The notes under the pieces were generated by a model. That model saw only the letters and a program-made list of their open reading frames with translations, did not search any database and was not told the DNA's origin. Source: JALORV01 sp963780715 (GTDB lineage Bacteria > Pseudomonadota > Gammaproteobacteria > Burkholderiales > Burkholderiaceae_F). From it: 64,000 bases of DNA. Below, in pieces: positions 9,186-19,356 of the stretch (positions within the stretch are counted from its first letter, which is position 1; each line of letters opens with the position of its first letter). The stretch is from the NCBI GenBank assembly GCA_963780715.1, contig CAWADK010000017.1:62001-126000 (forward strand). The letters are read 5' to 3'. The position numbers and the translations under genes were made by a program.

Positions 9186-10904
9186 CTAGGCTTGCCCCGG
9201 AGCCGCCCGCGCAATCGCGCGCGACAACAGGATGACGGGAATGACGCCCGCAAGCACGATGGTCAGCGCCGGCAGTGCAGCCTCGCCGAGACGCTCGTCG
9301 GCCGCGAGCTGGTAGGCGACGACGGCCAGCGTGTCGAAGTTGAACGGACGCAGCACGAGTGTCGCCGGCAACTCTTTCATCACGTCGACAAACACCAGCA
9401 GCACCGCCGCCAGAACCGACGGCGAAAGTATCGGCAAATGGACCCGGACAAATGTGTCGAAGGTGGTGCTGCCGAGGCTGCGCGCACTGGCATCCATGGC
9501 CGGCGTGATGCGTGCGAGTCCCGCCTCGACCGATTGATACGCGACCGCGAAGTAGCGCACGAGGTAGCCATAAAGCAACGCGAACACGCTTCCCGTCAGC
9601 AGCAGGCCCGTCCCGACGCCGATCAGCGACTTCAGGAAGCCGTCGAGCGCATTGTCGAAGCCCGCCAGCGGAACCAGGATGCCCACCGCGACGACAGCGC
9701 CGGGCAACGCGTAGCCCAGACTCATCAGCCGCACGGAGGCCCGCACAAGCCTGGCGGGAGCCCCGCGTTCCGCTGCGCGCGCCGCGTACGCCAGCGCGAG
9801 CACGACGGCCAGCACGACCACGGAACTGCCGACCGCCACGCCGAGTGTGTTCGCCAGCCATTGCAGATAACGCGCTGCCTCGACGCTGGCCCAGGTCGGC
9901 AGCAGCAGGCGCAGCAGCAGCAGCACCGGCAACACGAAACCGAGGATCACTGGCGCAAGGCACAAGGCCATCGCGCCCCACGCCCGCCAACCCCGCAGCA
10001 TCGAGCGTGGCGCCGGCCGCTGGCTGGCTGTGGGCGTGAAGAAGCGCGCCCGGCCGCGGGCTGCACGCTCCAGTGCAAGGATGCCCAGCACCAGCAGCAG
10101 CAGCACGCCCGCCAGCTGACTGGCCGCCATGCGGTCGCCCATCGAAAACCATGCGCGATAGATCGACGTGGTGAACGTCTGCAGTCCGAAGTACACCGAG
10201 GCGCCGTAGTCGGCCAGCGTTTCCATCAGCGCAAGCAGCGCACCCGCTGCGATCGCCGGTCGCGCCAGCGGAATGTTGACCCGCCACCACGTCTGCCACG
10301 CCGTGAGTCCGAGGCTGCGGGCCGCATCGATCATGGCCGCCGTGCGCGCGAGAAACGCGGTGCGCGCCAGCAGGTAGACATAGGGGTACAGCACGACGGT
10401 AAACACGAAGATGCCGCCCGGCACGGAACGGATCTCCGGAAACCAGTAGTCGCCCCGGCGCCAGTCGAATGCCTCGCGCAGCGCGGTCTGCAGCGGCCCG
10501 GCAAACTGCAGCGCGTCGGTGTAGGCATAGGCAACGATGTACGCGGGCATCGCCAACGGCAGCAGCAGCGCCCACTCGAAGACGCGCCGGCCCGCGAACT
10601 CGCAGGTGGCCGCGAGCCACGCGGTGACGGAGCCAACGATGACGACGCCCGCCACCACGCCCGTGCCGAGCAGGAATGTCTCGGCCATTGCGGCTGGAAT
10701 GACGGTGGACAAAAGGTGTCGCAGCGTGTCGGCCGACTCGCCCGCGCCGAGGAAGCTGGCGAAGATGCTCAGGACGGGCAGGCCAACAATGCAGACGCAC
10801 GCCAGCGCGAGCAGCAGCGGTCGTCCCAGCCCGGACGCCGACCGCCAAGACGTTGGCCGGTCGCGCCCCGCCTCTGTTGATCCTCGATTGACCGTCGTCG
10901 CCAA
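9186..10904 (-). CDS. fbpB: ferric iron ABC transporter permease, FbpB-like
   Basis: A fused two-copy permease (572-583 residues, about twelve membrane helices) with two binding-protein-dependent permease EAA-type loops, DAARSLGLTAWQTWWRVNIP and DASARSLGSTTFDTFVRVHLP. This duplicated arrangement is typical of FbpB/SfuB/HitB Fe3+ permeases. There is no ATG: candidate TTG starts are at 10904 (GGAGG four bases upstream) and at 10937 (GAGG 11 bases upstream, but the codon would lie inside the Fur-like palindrome). I prefer 10904 with low certainty. The ATPase gene is divergent; no FbpA periplasmic binding protein is adjacent. Confidence 0.88.
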   Translation of the reverse strand: MATTVNRGSTEAGRDRPTSWRSASGLGRPLLLALACVCIVGLPVLSIFASFLGAGESADTLRHLLSTVIPAAMAETFLLGTGVVAGVVIVGSVTAWLAATCEFAGRRVFEWALLLPLAMPAYIVAYAYTDALQFAGPLQTALREAFDWRRGDYWFPEIRSVPGGIFVFTVVLYPYVYLLARTAFLARTAAMIDAARSLGLTAWQTWWRVNIPLARPAIAAGALLALMETLADYGASVYFGLQTFTTSIYRAWFSMGDRMAASQLAGVLLLLVLGILALERAARGRARFFTPTASQRPAPRSMLRGWRAWGAMALCLAPVILGFVLPVLLLLRLLLPTWASVEAARYLQWLANTLGVAVGSSVVVLAVVLALAYAARAAERGAPARLVRASVRLMSLGYALPGAVVAVGILVPLAGFDNALDGFLKSLIGVGTGLLLTGSVFALLYGYLVRYFAVAYQSVEAGLARITPAMDASARSLGSTTFDTFVRVHLPILSPSVLAAVLLVFVDVMKELPATLVLRPFNFDTLAVVAYQLAADERLGEAALPALTIVLAGVIPVILLSRAIARAAPGQA

Positions 10905-10934
10905 AGTCCCTCCGCTCGGCGTGGAGTCTAAATG

Positions 10935-10957
10935 CAAATGAGAACTAACCTCATTTG
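10935..10957. promoter_or_regulatory. Fur-box-like palindrome between fbpB and fbpC
   Basis: An inverted repeat CAAATGAG-7 nt-CTCATTTG. Its 19-base centre AATGAGAACTAACCTCATT closely resembles classical Fur operators of the AATGAGAATnATTCTCATT type. It lies in the only intergenic space between the divergent iron permease and ATPase genes, 22 bases from the fbpC ATG, so it could repress both promoters under iron sufficiency. Fur binding is inferred from the sequence match and gene context. Confidence 0.7.
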
Positions 10958-10978
10958 ATCGGCTAGACTCGCTGAATC

Positions 10979-12091
10979 ATGGACATACAGGCCCACCCCG
11001 CCGCGCTGCTGGTCATCGACGGCCTCGGCGTCGACTACCGAGGTGGCACTCGCGTCCTCGAGGGACTGTCGTTGACGCTCGAGCGGGGCGAGATCGGCTG
11101 CGTGGTCGGCAGTTCCGGGTGCGGCAAGACAACGCTGCTGCGTGCCATCGCCGGCTTCCTGCCGGTCGCGGCGGGCACGATAGAGATCGATGGGCTCGTC
11201 GTGTCGGGTCCGCACTTCACTGCACCTCCAGAGCGCCGCAGCGTCGGCCTTGTTTTCCAGGATTACGCGCTGTTTCCCCACCTTACGGTCGAAGGCAACG
11301 TGACGTTCGGGTTGCGTGCGCTGGATGCCGCGGCGCGGAGCCGGCGCGCGCGGGAAATGCTCGATCTGGTGGGCCTGGCGCCGCACGCGCGCAACTTCCC
11401 GCACGAACTCTCCGGCGGCCAGCAGCAGCGCGTGGCGCTGGCCCGGGCACTTGCGCCGCGCCCATCGCTGCTGCTGATGGACGAGCCGTTTTCCAGCCTC
11501 GACGTGGAACTGCGCCAGCGTCTGGGGCATGAGGTACGTCAGATTCTCAAGGCAAGCGGCACGACCGCCATTTTGGTGACGCATGACCAGCAGGAGGCGT
11601 TCGCCATCGCCGATCGCGTCGGCGTCATGCATCGCGGGAACCTGGAACAGTGGGATCGGCCGTACGAGCTGTATCACCGTCCGGCAACGCGCTACGTGGC
11701 GGACTTCATCGGCCAGGGCGTCTTCCTGCCGGCCGAAGTCCTGTCATCGCGCAACGTCGCCATCGAGCTGGGTGAACTCAAGGGAGACATTCCGCTGCCG
11801 TGCCAGCAGGGGTGTGCCACCTGCGGCAAAGGCTGCTTCGTCGAGGTGCTCCTGCGGCCCGACGACGTGGTCCATGACGACGCCAGCCCGTTGAAGGCAG
11901 AAGTCCTGCGCAAGGTCTTCCGCGGTGGCGACTTCATTTACACACTGCGGCTCGACAGTGGACGCGAGGTCCTTGCGCTCGTTCCCAGCCACCATGATCA
12001 CGCGATCGGCGAAAAGATCGGCATCCGGCTGGATGCCGACCATGTGATCACGTTCCCCGCGGCAGCGACGCCGATGCCCGCCGCCCCTTGA
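10979..12091 (+). CDS. fbpC: ferric iron ABC transporter ATP-binding protein, FbpC-like
   Basis: A 370-residue ABC ATPase with Walker A GSSGCGKTT, Q-loop FQDYALFPH, signature LSGGQQQRVALARALAP, Walker B LLLMDEPFSSLD and the switch histidine in VTHDQQEA. It would energise Fe3+ import through the divergently encoded FbpB. After the ATPase domain (about residues 1-245) comes a TOBE-like regulatory domain containing an unusual four-cysteine cluster, C275-x3-C279-x2-C282-x3-C286. That spacing could bind a metal or Fe-S centre, which would suit an iron transporter, but this is speculation. The upstream palindrome suggests Fur control. Confidence 0.92.
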   Translation: MDIQAHPAALLVIDGLGVDYRGGTRVLEGLSLTLERGEIGCVVGSSGCGKTTLLRAIAGFLPVAAGTIEIDGLVVSGPHFTAPPERRSVGLVFQDYALFPHLTVEGNVTFGLRALDAAARSRRAREMLDLVGLAPHARNFPHELSGGQQQRVALARALAPRPSLLLMDEPFSSLDVELRQRLGHEVRQILKASGTTAILVTHDQQEAFAIADRVGVMHRGNLEQWDRPYELYHRPATRYVADFIGQGVFLPAEVLSSRNVAIELGELKGDIPLPCQQGCATCGKGCFVEVLLRPDDVVHDDASPLKAEVLRKVFRGGDFIYTLRLDSGREVLALVPSHHDHAIGEKIGIRLDADHVITFPAAATPMPAAP

Positions 12092-12166
12092 ACCCGCGAC
12101 GCGCGCTGGTCGGTTCGGCCGTGATTCGCTCGATGACGGCGCGTATTCGATGATGCGCGAGCAGGA

Positions 12167-12562
12167 ATGACGCTGACACCTGCGACTGCCGAACATTGGT
12201 TGCAGCGTTACGGCGATGCGTGGGAACGCGCGGATCCGGCCGCCGCGGCGCAACTGTTCACCGAGGACTGCAAGTACTTCGAAACGCCATTTTCGCCTCC
12301 GGCATGCGGCCGGGAAGGCGTGCTGCGTTACTGGTCGGCAGTCCCCGAGGGCCAAACGGACGTGTCATTTCGATTCCGTTTGCTCGCGGTGCAGTCCAGC
12401 ACGGCTATCGCTCATTGGAGCGCCTCATTCACGCGACGCACCAGCGGATCCAGCGTCGCACTCGACGGGGTGTTCGTGCTCGAGTTCGATGAACACGGAC
12501 TGTGCCGCACGCTGCGCGAATGGTGGCACCGCGAAGAGTCGCCGCCGCAGTCTGCGGACTAG
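12167..12562 (+). CDS. NTF2-like/SnoaL-fold small protein
   Basis: A 131-residue protein with the pattern of NTF2-like cone proteins: an N-terminal helix (ATAEHWLQRYGDAWERAD), LFTEDCKYFETPF, a central GREGVLRYW helix, then several beta strands ending in LREWWHRE. The fold is used by polyketide cyclases, isomerases and many proteins of unknown role, so no substrate can be assigned. An AGGA lies directly before the ATG at 12167. It is convergent with rhlE and follows fbpC by 75 bases; there is no evidence for a functional link to iron uptake. Confidence 0.75.
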   Translation: MTLTPATAEHWLQRYGDAWERADPAAAAQLFTEDCKYFETPFSPPACGREGVLRYWSAVPEGQTDVSFRFRLLAVQSSTAIAHWSASFTRRTSGSSVALDGVFVLEFDEHGLCRTLREWWHREESPPQSAD

Positions 12563-12622
12563 AGCGTCGACAGGATCGCAGCTGCTCGACGCCGACCGCA
12601 GGGCCGGCGCGACGGCGACTTC

Positions 12623-14038
12623 TTATTTGCGTTTGCCGCCGAGCAGCGCGGCCACGCGTCCGGGCGCCTTGGGCGTGGACGAAGTTTCGGCGGCAGCGGG
12701 GGGCACGCCCGCCCCGGGAGCGCCCGACTCGTAGGGTCGTGAGAAGAAATCGTCGGCCGGCGCGGGCGCCGCACGCTCCGGTGCACGTTCATCCGTGCGC
12801 GAGGACTCGCGGCGGGGACGGCGACCTTCGTCACGCCCGGGGCGCTCGCGCTCGTCGCGTCCGCGCTCTCGTCGTGGCGGCGGCGTAACCGCGCTCGTCT
12901 CGAACTTCTGCTTTGTCAGGCGCTCGATCGCCGCAACGCTGCGCTCGTCCGAGCCCGTCATCATCATGATCGTCAGCCCGCTGGCGCCAGCGCGGCCCGT
13001 GCGGCCAATTCGATGGATGTAGTCCTCGGGTGCAAAGGGGACGTCGTAGTTGATCACCACGGGCAACTCGACGATGTCCAGGCCACGGGCGGCGACGTCG
13101 GTGGCGACCAGCACCTCGATCGAGCCGGCCTTGAAGCCTTCGAGCGCCTTCATGCGCTCGTCCTGCGTCTTGTCGCCGTGGATCGCGTCCGCATTCACTC
13201 CGGATTTCTGCAGCTGGCGGGCGAGCCGTCGGCACTCGATCTTGGAGTTGACGAAAACCAGCACCTGCGTCAGGCGTCCGCCGCCCTCGCCACGCGTGCG
13301 CAGCAGTTCGAGCAGCACATCCGTCTTCTCTGATTCGTGCAGCCGCACGACTTCCTGCTTGACGTTCTCGGCCGTGGCATTGCGGCGCGCCACTTCGACG
13401 AGCACCGGCTCGCGCAGGAAGTTCGCCGCGAGCTTCTTGATTTCTTCCGAAAAGGTCGCCGAGAACATCAGGCTCTGGCGCTCCTTCGGCAGGAGATTGA
13501 GGATGCGCGAGATGTCGGGCAGGAAACCCATGTCGAGCATGCGATCGGCCTCATCGAGCACGACGATCTGCACCTGGCCGAGCGACGTGTTCTTGCTCTG
13601 CAGGTGGTCGAGCAGTCGGCCGGGCGTGGCAACGACGATCTCCACGCCGGTGCGCAGCGCCTGCGTCTGCGGATCCATGTCGACGCCGCCGTAGACGACC
13701 GCGCAGCGCAGCGGCGTGCCGGCGATGTAACGCTTGACGTTGTCCGCCACCTGGTCGGCGAGCTCGCGCGTCGGTGCCAGGATCAGCGCCCGCACCGGGT
13801 GGCGCGCCGGTGACATGCTGGCGCTGGCCTGCGGCAGCAGTCGCTGGATGATCGGCAGCGCAAAGCCCGCCGTCTTGCCGGTCCCGGTCTGCGCCGCACC
13901 CATCACGTCCTTGCCCTGCATGACGATCGGGATCGCCTTGGACTGGATGGGCGTCGGCGTCGTGTAGCCCATCGCCTTCACCGCGGCAACGATGCGCGGG
14001 TCCAGGCCAAAGTGTTCAAAGTCGTGATAGTCGGACAA
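12623..14038 (-). CDS. rhlE: DEAD-box ATP-dependent RNA helicase RhlE
   Basis: A 471-residue DEAD-box helicase with all core motifs: Q motif (FEHFGLDPRI...TPTPIQ), motif I AQTGTGKT, motif II VLDEADRM, motif III SATFS and motif VI HRIGRTGRAG. The last ~95 residues form a basic, Arg/Glu-rich low-complexity tail (RRERGRDERERPGRDE) common in RhlE and probably RNA-binding. RhlE acts in ribosome assembly and RNA turnover. The only start upstream of the Q motif is TTG at 14038, without a clear Shine-Dalgarno; it lies just downstream of the tRNA gene on the same strand, so the start is tentative. Confidence 0.93.
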   Translation of the reverse strand: MSDYHDFEHFGLDPRIVAAVKAMGYTTPTPIQSKAIPIVMQGKDVMGAAQTGTGKTAGFALPIIQRLLPQASASMSPARHPVRALILAPTRELADQVADNVKRYIAGTPLRCAVVYGGVDMDPQTQALRTGVEIVVATPGRLLDHLQSKNTSLGQVQIVVLDEADRMLDMGFLPDISRILNLLPKERQSLMFSATFSEEIKKLAANFLREPVLVEVARRNATAENVKQEVVRLHESEKTDVLLELLRTRGEGGGRLTQVLVFVNSKIECRRLARQLQKSGVNADAIHGDKTQDERMKALEGFKAGSIEVLVATDVAARGLDIVELPVVINYDVPFAPEDYIHRIGRTGRAGASGLTIMMMTGSDERSVAAIERLTKQKFETSAVTPPPRRERGRDERERPGRDEGRRPRRESSRTDERAPERAAPAPADDFFSRPYESGAPGAGVPPAAAETSSTPKAPGRVAALLGGKRK

Positions 14039-14069
14039 GGGGGCGGGCCAAAGTGGTCTGTGTGGAAGT

Positions 14070-14146
14070 TGGTGGGCCGTGCTGGACTTGAACCAGCGAC
14101 CAAAGGATTATGAGTCCTCTGCTCTAACCAGCTGAGCTAACGGCCC
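14070..14146 (-). tRNA. tRNA with CAU anticodon, probably tRNA-Ile2 (lysidine-modified)
   Basis: Read on the minus strand: acceptor stem GGGCCGT/ACGGCCC, D arm with AGCTCAGCTGGTTAGAGC, anticodon stem-loop GGACT-CAT-AATCC, and T arm CTGGTTCAAGTCCAG, with encoded CCA at 14070-14072. The anticodon is CAU. The T arm and the segment CTTTGGTCGCTGG resemble tRNA-Ile2(CAU) of enterobacteria more than elongator or initiator tRNA-Met, so I assign it to the AUA-reading isoleucine tRNA whose C34 is converted to lysidine by TilS. It lies between rpoD and rhlE. Confidence 0.88.
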
Positions 14147-14162
14147 GAGGGACCGAAACGCG

Positions 14163-14191
14163 CACGACCGCAGCCCCAGGCCACGGTCGTG
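14163..14191 (-). terminator. possible terminator hairpin downstream of rpoD
   Basis: An 8 bp stem (CACGACCG/CGGTCGTG) with a 13-base loop, 28 bases past the rpoD stop and ahead of the tRNA. No T-run follows, so it may be an RNA-end-protecting or weak terminator structure only. Confidence 0.35.
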
Positions 14192-14218
14192 TGTCGTCGA
14201 GGAAGGGCGCACGCGGGC

Positions 14219-16525
<2,307 letters not shown>

Positions 16526-16916
16526 CGTTGTCGCTCCGATCGGCCGCCGCAGGGCGCAGCGCGGCAAAAATGCTGTGCGCAGCACCCGCGCGAACGCAGG
16601 CCAGCCCACAACATCGAATACATCATTGGGTCCAAATGCGCGTAATCAATCGCGTCGGCCCGGCAGTTCGGGACGGTCACGATCTCGCATCACCGCGTGT
16701 CTCAGAGCAGACATGCCGCGAGGGCCGGGCGGATCCTGATTTCAGGCGCCCCGGAGTGCGTCTCGCACGCGGTCAATGCATCACAACTGCGCCACCGATC
16801 AGATCGCGATCTCCTGGGCGCTCTGGCGTCGCATGCCCGCAAAGGCATTGACAGCCAAGAATTTGACATCTTAGCAAACTTCTGGCTGCCGACCGCCCGG
16901 AGAAGCCGTGGCCTGG
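16526..16916. other. 391-base gap between dnaG and rpoD
   Basis: No convincing gene is seen. On the minus strand this is the rpoD leader and probably holds rpoD-specific promoter(s), including heat-shock type ones in other bacteria, but I find no hexamer pair good enough to name. A less GC-rich patch with two TTGACA-like direct repeats lies at about 16849-16880. Confidence 0.4.
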
Positions 16917-18704
16917 CTACTGCGGCCGGGCCTCGCCCGGGGCCCTGCTCCTCGCGCGCATGTAGGCGCGGTCCGCGTCCTGGTAGGCGGCGAGGCGCTC
17001 GGGCGATTGATCCTTCTCGAACTCGGCCAGGCGCTCGGTTCGTTCCTGTTCCAGGCGACGCAGGCGGAGCTTTTCGAACGCCTCCTCGAGAACCTGACGG
17101 GACGTTTCGACGTCCGTGTCGAGTTCCATTTCCTGCGCGGCGAGCGCCTGGTAGTCCTCGGCGTACGGACTGCCCTGCAACACCTCGAGCAGCGTCCCGT
17201 GCGTCATGACCGCACTGACCGAGGAGGACGGTTGCGTTGCGGCCTGCCAGACCTCGCTGATCTCTTGATCGATCCGGTCCTCGCGCCCGACGTGCTCCTC
17301 GACGACCGCTTGCTCGAACTCGCGCGCGAGCGGTGGATGAGCCAGCAACTGCTGCAGGATGCGGCGCTTGAGATCCTCGACCTCGGCGTGGGGTGTCCGC
17401 CGCTGCAGCGGTGCCGGGCGGCTCGGCCGCGTCCGCCGAATTCCGTACAGCGCCTCGAGATCCTCCAGCGGCGTGCGGGAAGCATCCGCGAGCTCACGCA
17501 GCAGCTGCAATCTGAGCGCCCCGGGCGGCATCGACAGCAACAGCGGCTTGGCATCGGCGACGATCGCCGCCCGATCCTCTGGTGACCCGAGCGAGCGTCC
17601 ACTCGCCAGCGCCTCGATGAAGAATCTCGACAGCGGCAACGCCTGCGCCAGCTCGGCCTCAAAAGCGGCGGCGCCGCGCGACTGGACGAGGCTGTCAGGG
17701 TCCTCACCCTCCGGCAGCAGGACGAAGCTCGCCCGTTTGGTATCGGCAATGACCGGCAAGGTCGCCTCGAGCGCCCGGCGCGCTGCCTTGCGACCGGCGG
17801 CGTCGCCGTCGAATGCGAAGATCACGTGGTCGGTGGCACGCAGCAGCGCGCTGACGTGGGCGCTCGTCACCGCGGTGCCCAGTGCCGCGACAGCCTCGGC
17901 GAAACCCGCCTGGGCCAGTTGAATCACATCGAGATAGCCCTCGCAGACGATGGCGCGCCCCGATTGGCGAATCGCGTCGCGCGCCTCGTGCAGGCCGTAA
18001 AGTTCCTGGCCCTTGCGGAAGACCGGCGTCTCGGGTGAATTGAGGTACTTCGGTTCACCGGCCCCAAGGATGCGCGCCCCGAATCCGATCACCTGCCCGC
18101 GCGGGTTGCGGATCGGGAACATGATGCGGCCGCGAAAGCGGTCGTAGCGCTTCCCTTCGTCGGCAATGACCAGTCCGGCCTCGACCAGACGCGGATCGTC
18201 GTAGTTGGCGACCGCGGCGCGCAACGGCTGCCAGGCGTCTGGCGAATAGCCCAGCCCGAAACGCGCGGCCGTTGCGCCAGTAAGGCCACGCCCTTTCAGG
18301 TAGTCGATGGCAACCGGGCTTTCCTTGAGCTGCGCACGGTAATAATCGGCCGCCTGCTTCAGCAGGTCGGTCAATGCGCGGATCTTGCCGCTGGAATCGC
18401 TGCCGCGGTCCGCCGATTCAGGGACCTGCAAACCGGCCTGCTGCGCCAGTTCACGGATCGCGTCCACGTAACCCAGGCCACGATGCTCCATCAGGAAGCC
18501 GATCGCGCTGCCGTGCGCGCCGCATCCGAAGCAGTGATAGAACTGCTTGGACGGACTGACGGTGAACGACGGGCTCTTCTCGCCGTGGAACGGACACAGT
18601 CCAAGTAAGTTCTGGCCGCCCTTTTTGAGCTGCACGTAACGGCCAACGACGTCGACGATGTCGACTCGGGCGAGCAGATCCTGGATGAAGCTCTGGGGAA
18701 TCAT
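16917..18704 (-). CDS. dnaG: DNA primase
   Basis: A 595-residue primase that makes RNA primers at the replication fork. The start at 18704 gives the standard N-terminus MIPQSFIQDLLARVDIVDVV. The CHC2 zinc-binding domain is intact (CPFHGEKSPSF...YHCFGCGAHG), followed by the catalytic core and Toprim domain (IVCEGYLDVI with the metal-binding Glu, and FAFDGDAAGRKAA with the Asp pair), then a C-terminal DnaB-interacting region. It follows yqeY with a 127-base gap that contains a long hairpin, and precedes rpoD. Confidence 0.97.
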   Translation of the reverse strand: MIPQSFIQDLLARVDIVDVVGRYVQLKKGGQNLLGLCPFHGEKSPSFTVSPSKQFYHCFGCGAHGSAIGFLMEHRGLGYVDAIRELAQQAGLQVPESADRGSDSSGKIRALTDLLKQAADYYRAQLKESPVAIDYLKGRGLTGATAARFGLGYSPDAWQPLRAAVANYDDPRLVEAGLVIADEGKRYDRFRGRIMFPIRNPRGQVIGFGARILGAGEPKYLNSPETPVFRKGQELYGLHEARDAIRQSGRAIVCEGYLDVIQLAQAGFAEAVAALGTAVTSAHVSALLRATDHVIFAFDGDAAGRKAARRALEATLPVIADTKRASFVLLPEGEDPDSLVQSRGAAAFEAELAQALPLSRFFIEALASGRSLGSPEDRAAIVADAKPLLLSMPPGALRLQLLRELADASRTPLEDLEALYGIRRTRPSRPAPLQRRTPHAEVEDLKRRILQQLLAHPPLAREFEQAVVEEHVGREDRIDQEISEVWQAATQPSSSVSAVMTHGTLLEVLQGSPYAEDYQALAAQEMELDTDVETSRQVLEEAFEKLRLRRLEQERTERLAEFEKDQSPERLAAYQDADRAYMRARSRAPGEARPQ

Positions 18705-18709
18705 GGTTG

Positions 18710-18758
18710 CGACGAAAGTGTACGCATCGGCTCCGCCGATGTACGTGCACTTTCGTCG
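18710..18758 (-). promoter_or_regulatory. long stem-loop in the dnaG leader
   Basis: A near-perfect inverted repeat: outer stem of 15 pairs with one G-U (CGACGAAAGTGTACG at 18710-18724 against 18744-18758), a two-base bulge, an inner stem of 6 pairs (CATCGG/CCGATG) and a five-base loop. It ends 5 bases before the dnaG ATG on the minus strand, so in mRNA it sits across or next to the ribosome-binding region. It could attenuate or limit dnaG translation or be an RNase processing site as in the enterobacterial operon; the role is inferred. Confidence 0.6.
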
Positions 18759-18831
18759 GATGAACGAGGCGCGGCCGCTTCGGGCGGCCGTGCGCTGCCG
18801 CGCGTGGGCGGCCTGCGGCCGCAAGTAATGA

Positions 18832-19287
18832 TTACGTCAACCGCTGCTTCACCAACGCGGAGGCCTTGCCCATGTCGGCGCGTCCGGCGATGCGGGGCTT
18901 GAGGATGGCCATAGCCTTGCCCATGCCTTGCGGACCGGCGGCACCGGACTCGGCTATGGCGGCGTCGACCGCCACGGCAAGTTCGGCCTCCGACATCTGC
19001 TGCGGCAGGTAGCCGGTGAGCAGATCGAGTTCGGCTCTCTCCTTGTCGACGAGATCCGTCCGCCCGGCTTTCGCAAACTGCTCGATCGAGTCCTTGCGCT
19101 GCTTGATCAGCTTCTCGATGATGGCAAGCACTGCGGCGTCATCGGCGACGATGCGCTCGTCGACCTCCTTTTGCTTGATCGCAGCCTGCAACAGCCGGAT
19201 GGCGGACAGGCGACCGGCCTCCTTGGCACGCATCGCCGCCTTCATGTCTTCTGTGATGCGCTCTTTCAGCGCCGTGGTGACCGTCAT
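18832..19287 (-). CDS. yqeY: GatB/YqeY domain-containing protein
   Basis: A 151-residue YqeY protein: N-terminal helical part (MKAAMRAKEAGRLSAIRLLQAAIKQKEVDER) and the C-terminal domain shared with the tail of GatB (YLPQQMSEAEL ... KPRIAGRADMGKASALVKQRL). The GatB-like domain binds tRNA in amidotransferases, but the role of stand-alone YqeY is not firmly known. GGAG six bases before ATG 19287 supports the start. It lies between rpsU and dnaG, its usual location in the macromolecular synthesis operon. Confidence 0.94.
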   Translation of the reverse strand: MTVTTALKERITEDMKAAMRAKEAGRLSAIRLLQAAIKQKEVDERIVADDAAVLAIIEKLIKQRKDSIEQFAKAGRTDLVDKERAELDLLTGYLPQQMSEAELAVAVDAAIAESGAAGPQGMGKAMAILKPRIAGRADMGKASALVKQRLT

Positions 19288-19306
19288 TTTTGACTCCAGA
19301 AAGTCA

Positions 19307-19328
19307 AAGCGCGCCCGGAGGCGCGCTT
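19307..19328 (-). terminator. hairpin/attenuator between rpsU and yqeY
   Basis: A perfect 9 bp stem AAGCGCGCC/GGCGCGCTT with a TCCG tetraloop, followed on the minus strand by TGACTTTC. The T-run is poor, so partial termination (attenuation) is more likely than full termination. The corresponding place in E. coli holds the rpsU-dnaG attenuator. A second small hairpin (TTGACT/AGTCAA) immediately follows and overlaps the yqeY Shine-Dalgarno. Confidence 0.6.
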
Positions 19329-19356
19329 CATGAACAACCCGGGTTGCGGTCGATGC

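Noticed and set aside
8538..10880. 780-codon open frame on the plus strand, opposite fbpB and the FAH gene
   Set aside because: Mirror frame of GC-rich coding DNA; its translation is Arg/Gln/His-rich without domain features, while the minus strand encodes recognisable proteins.
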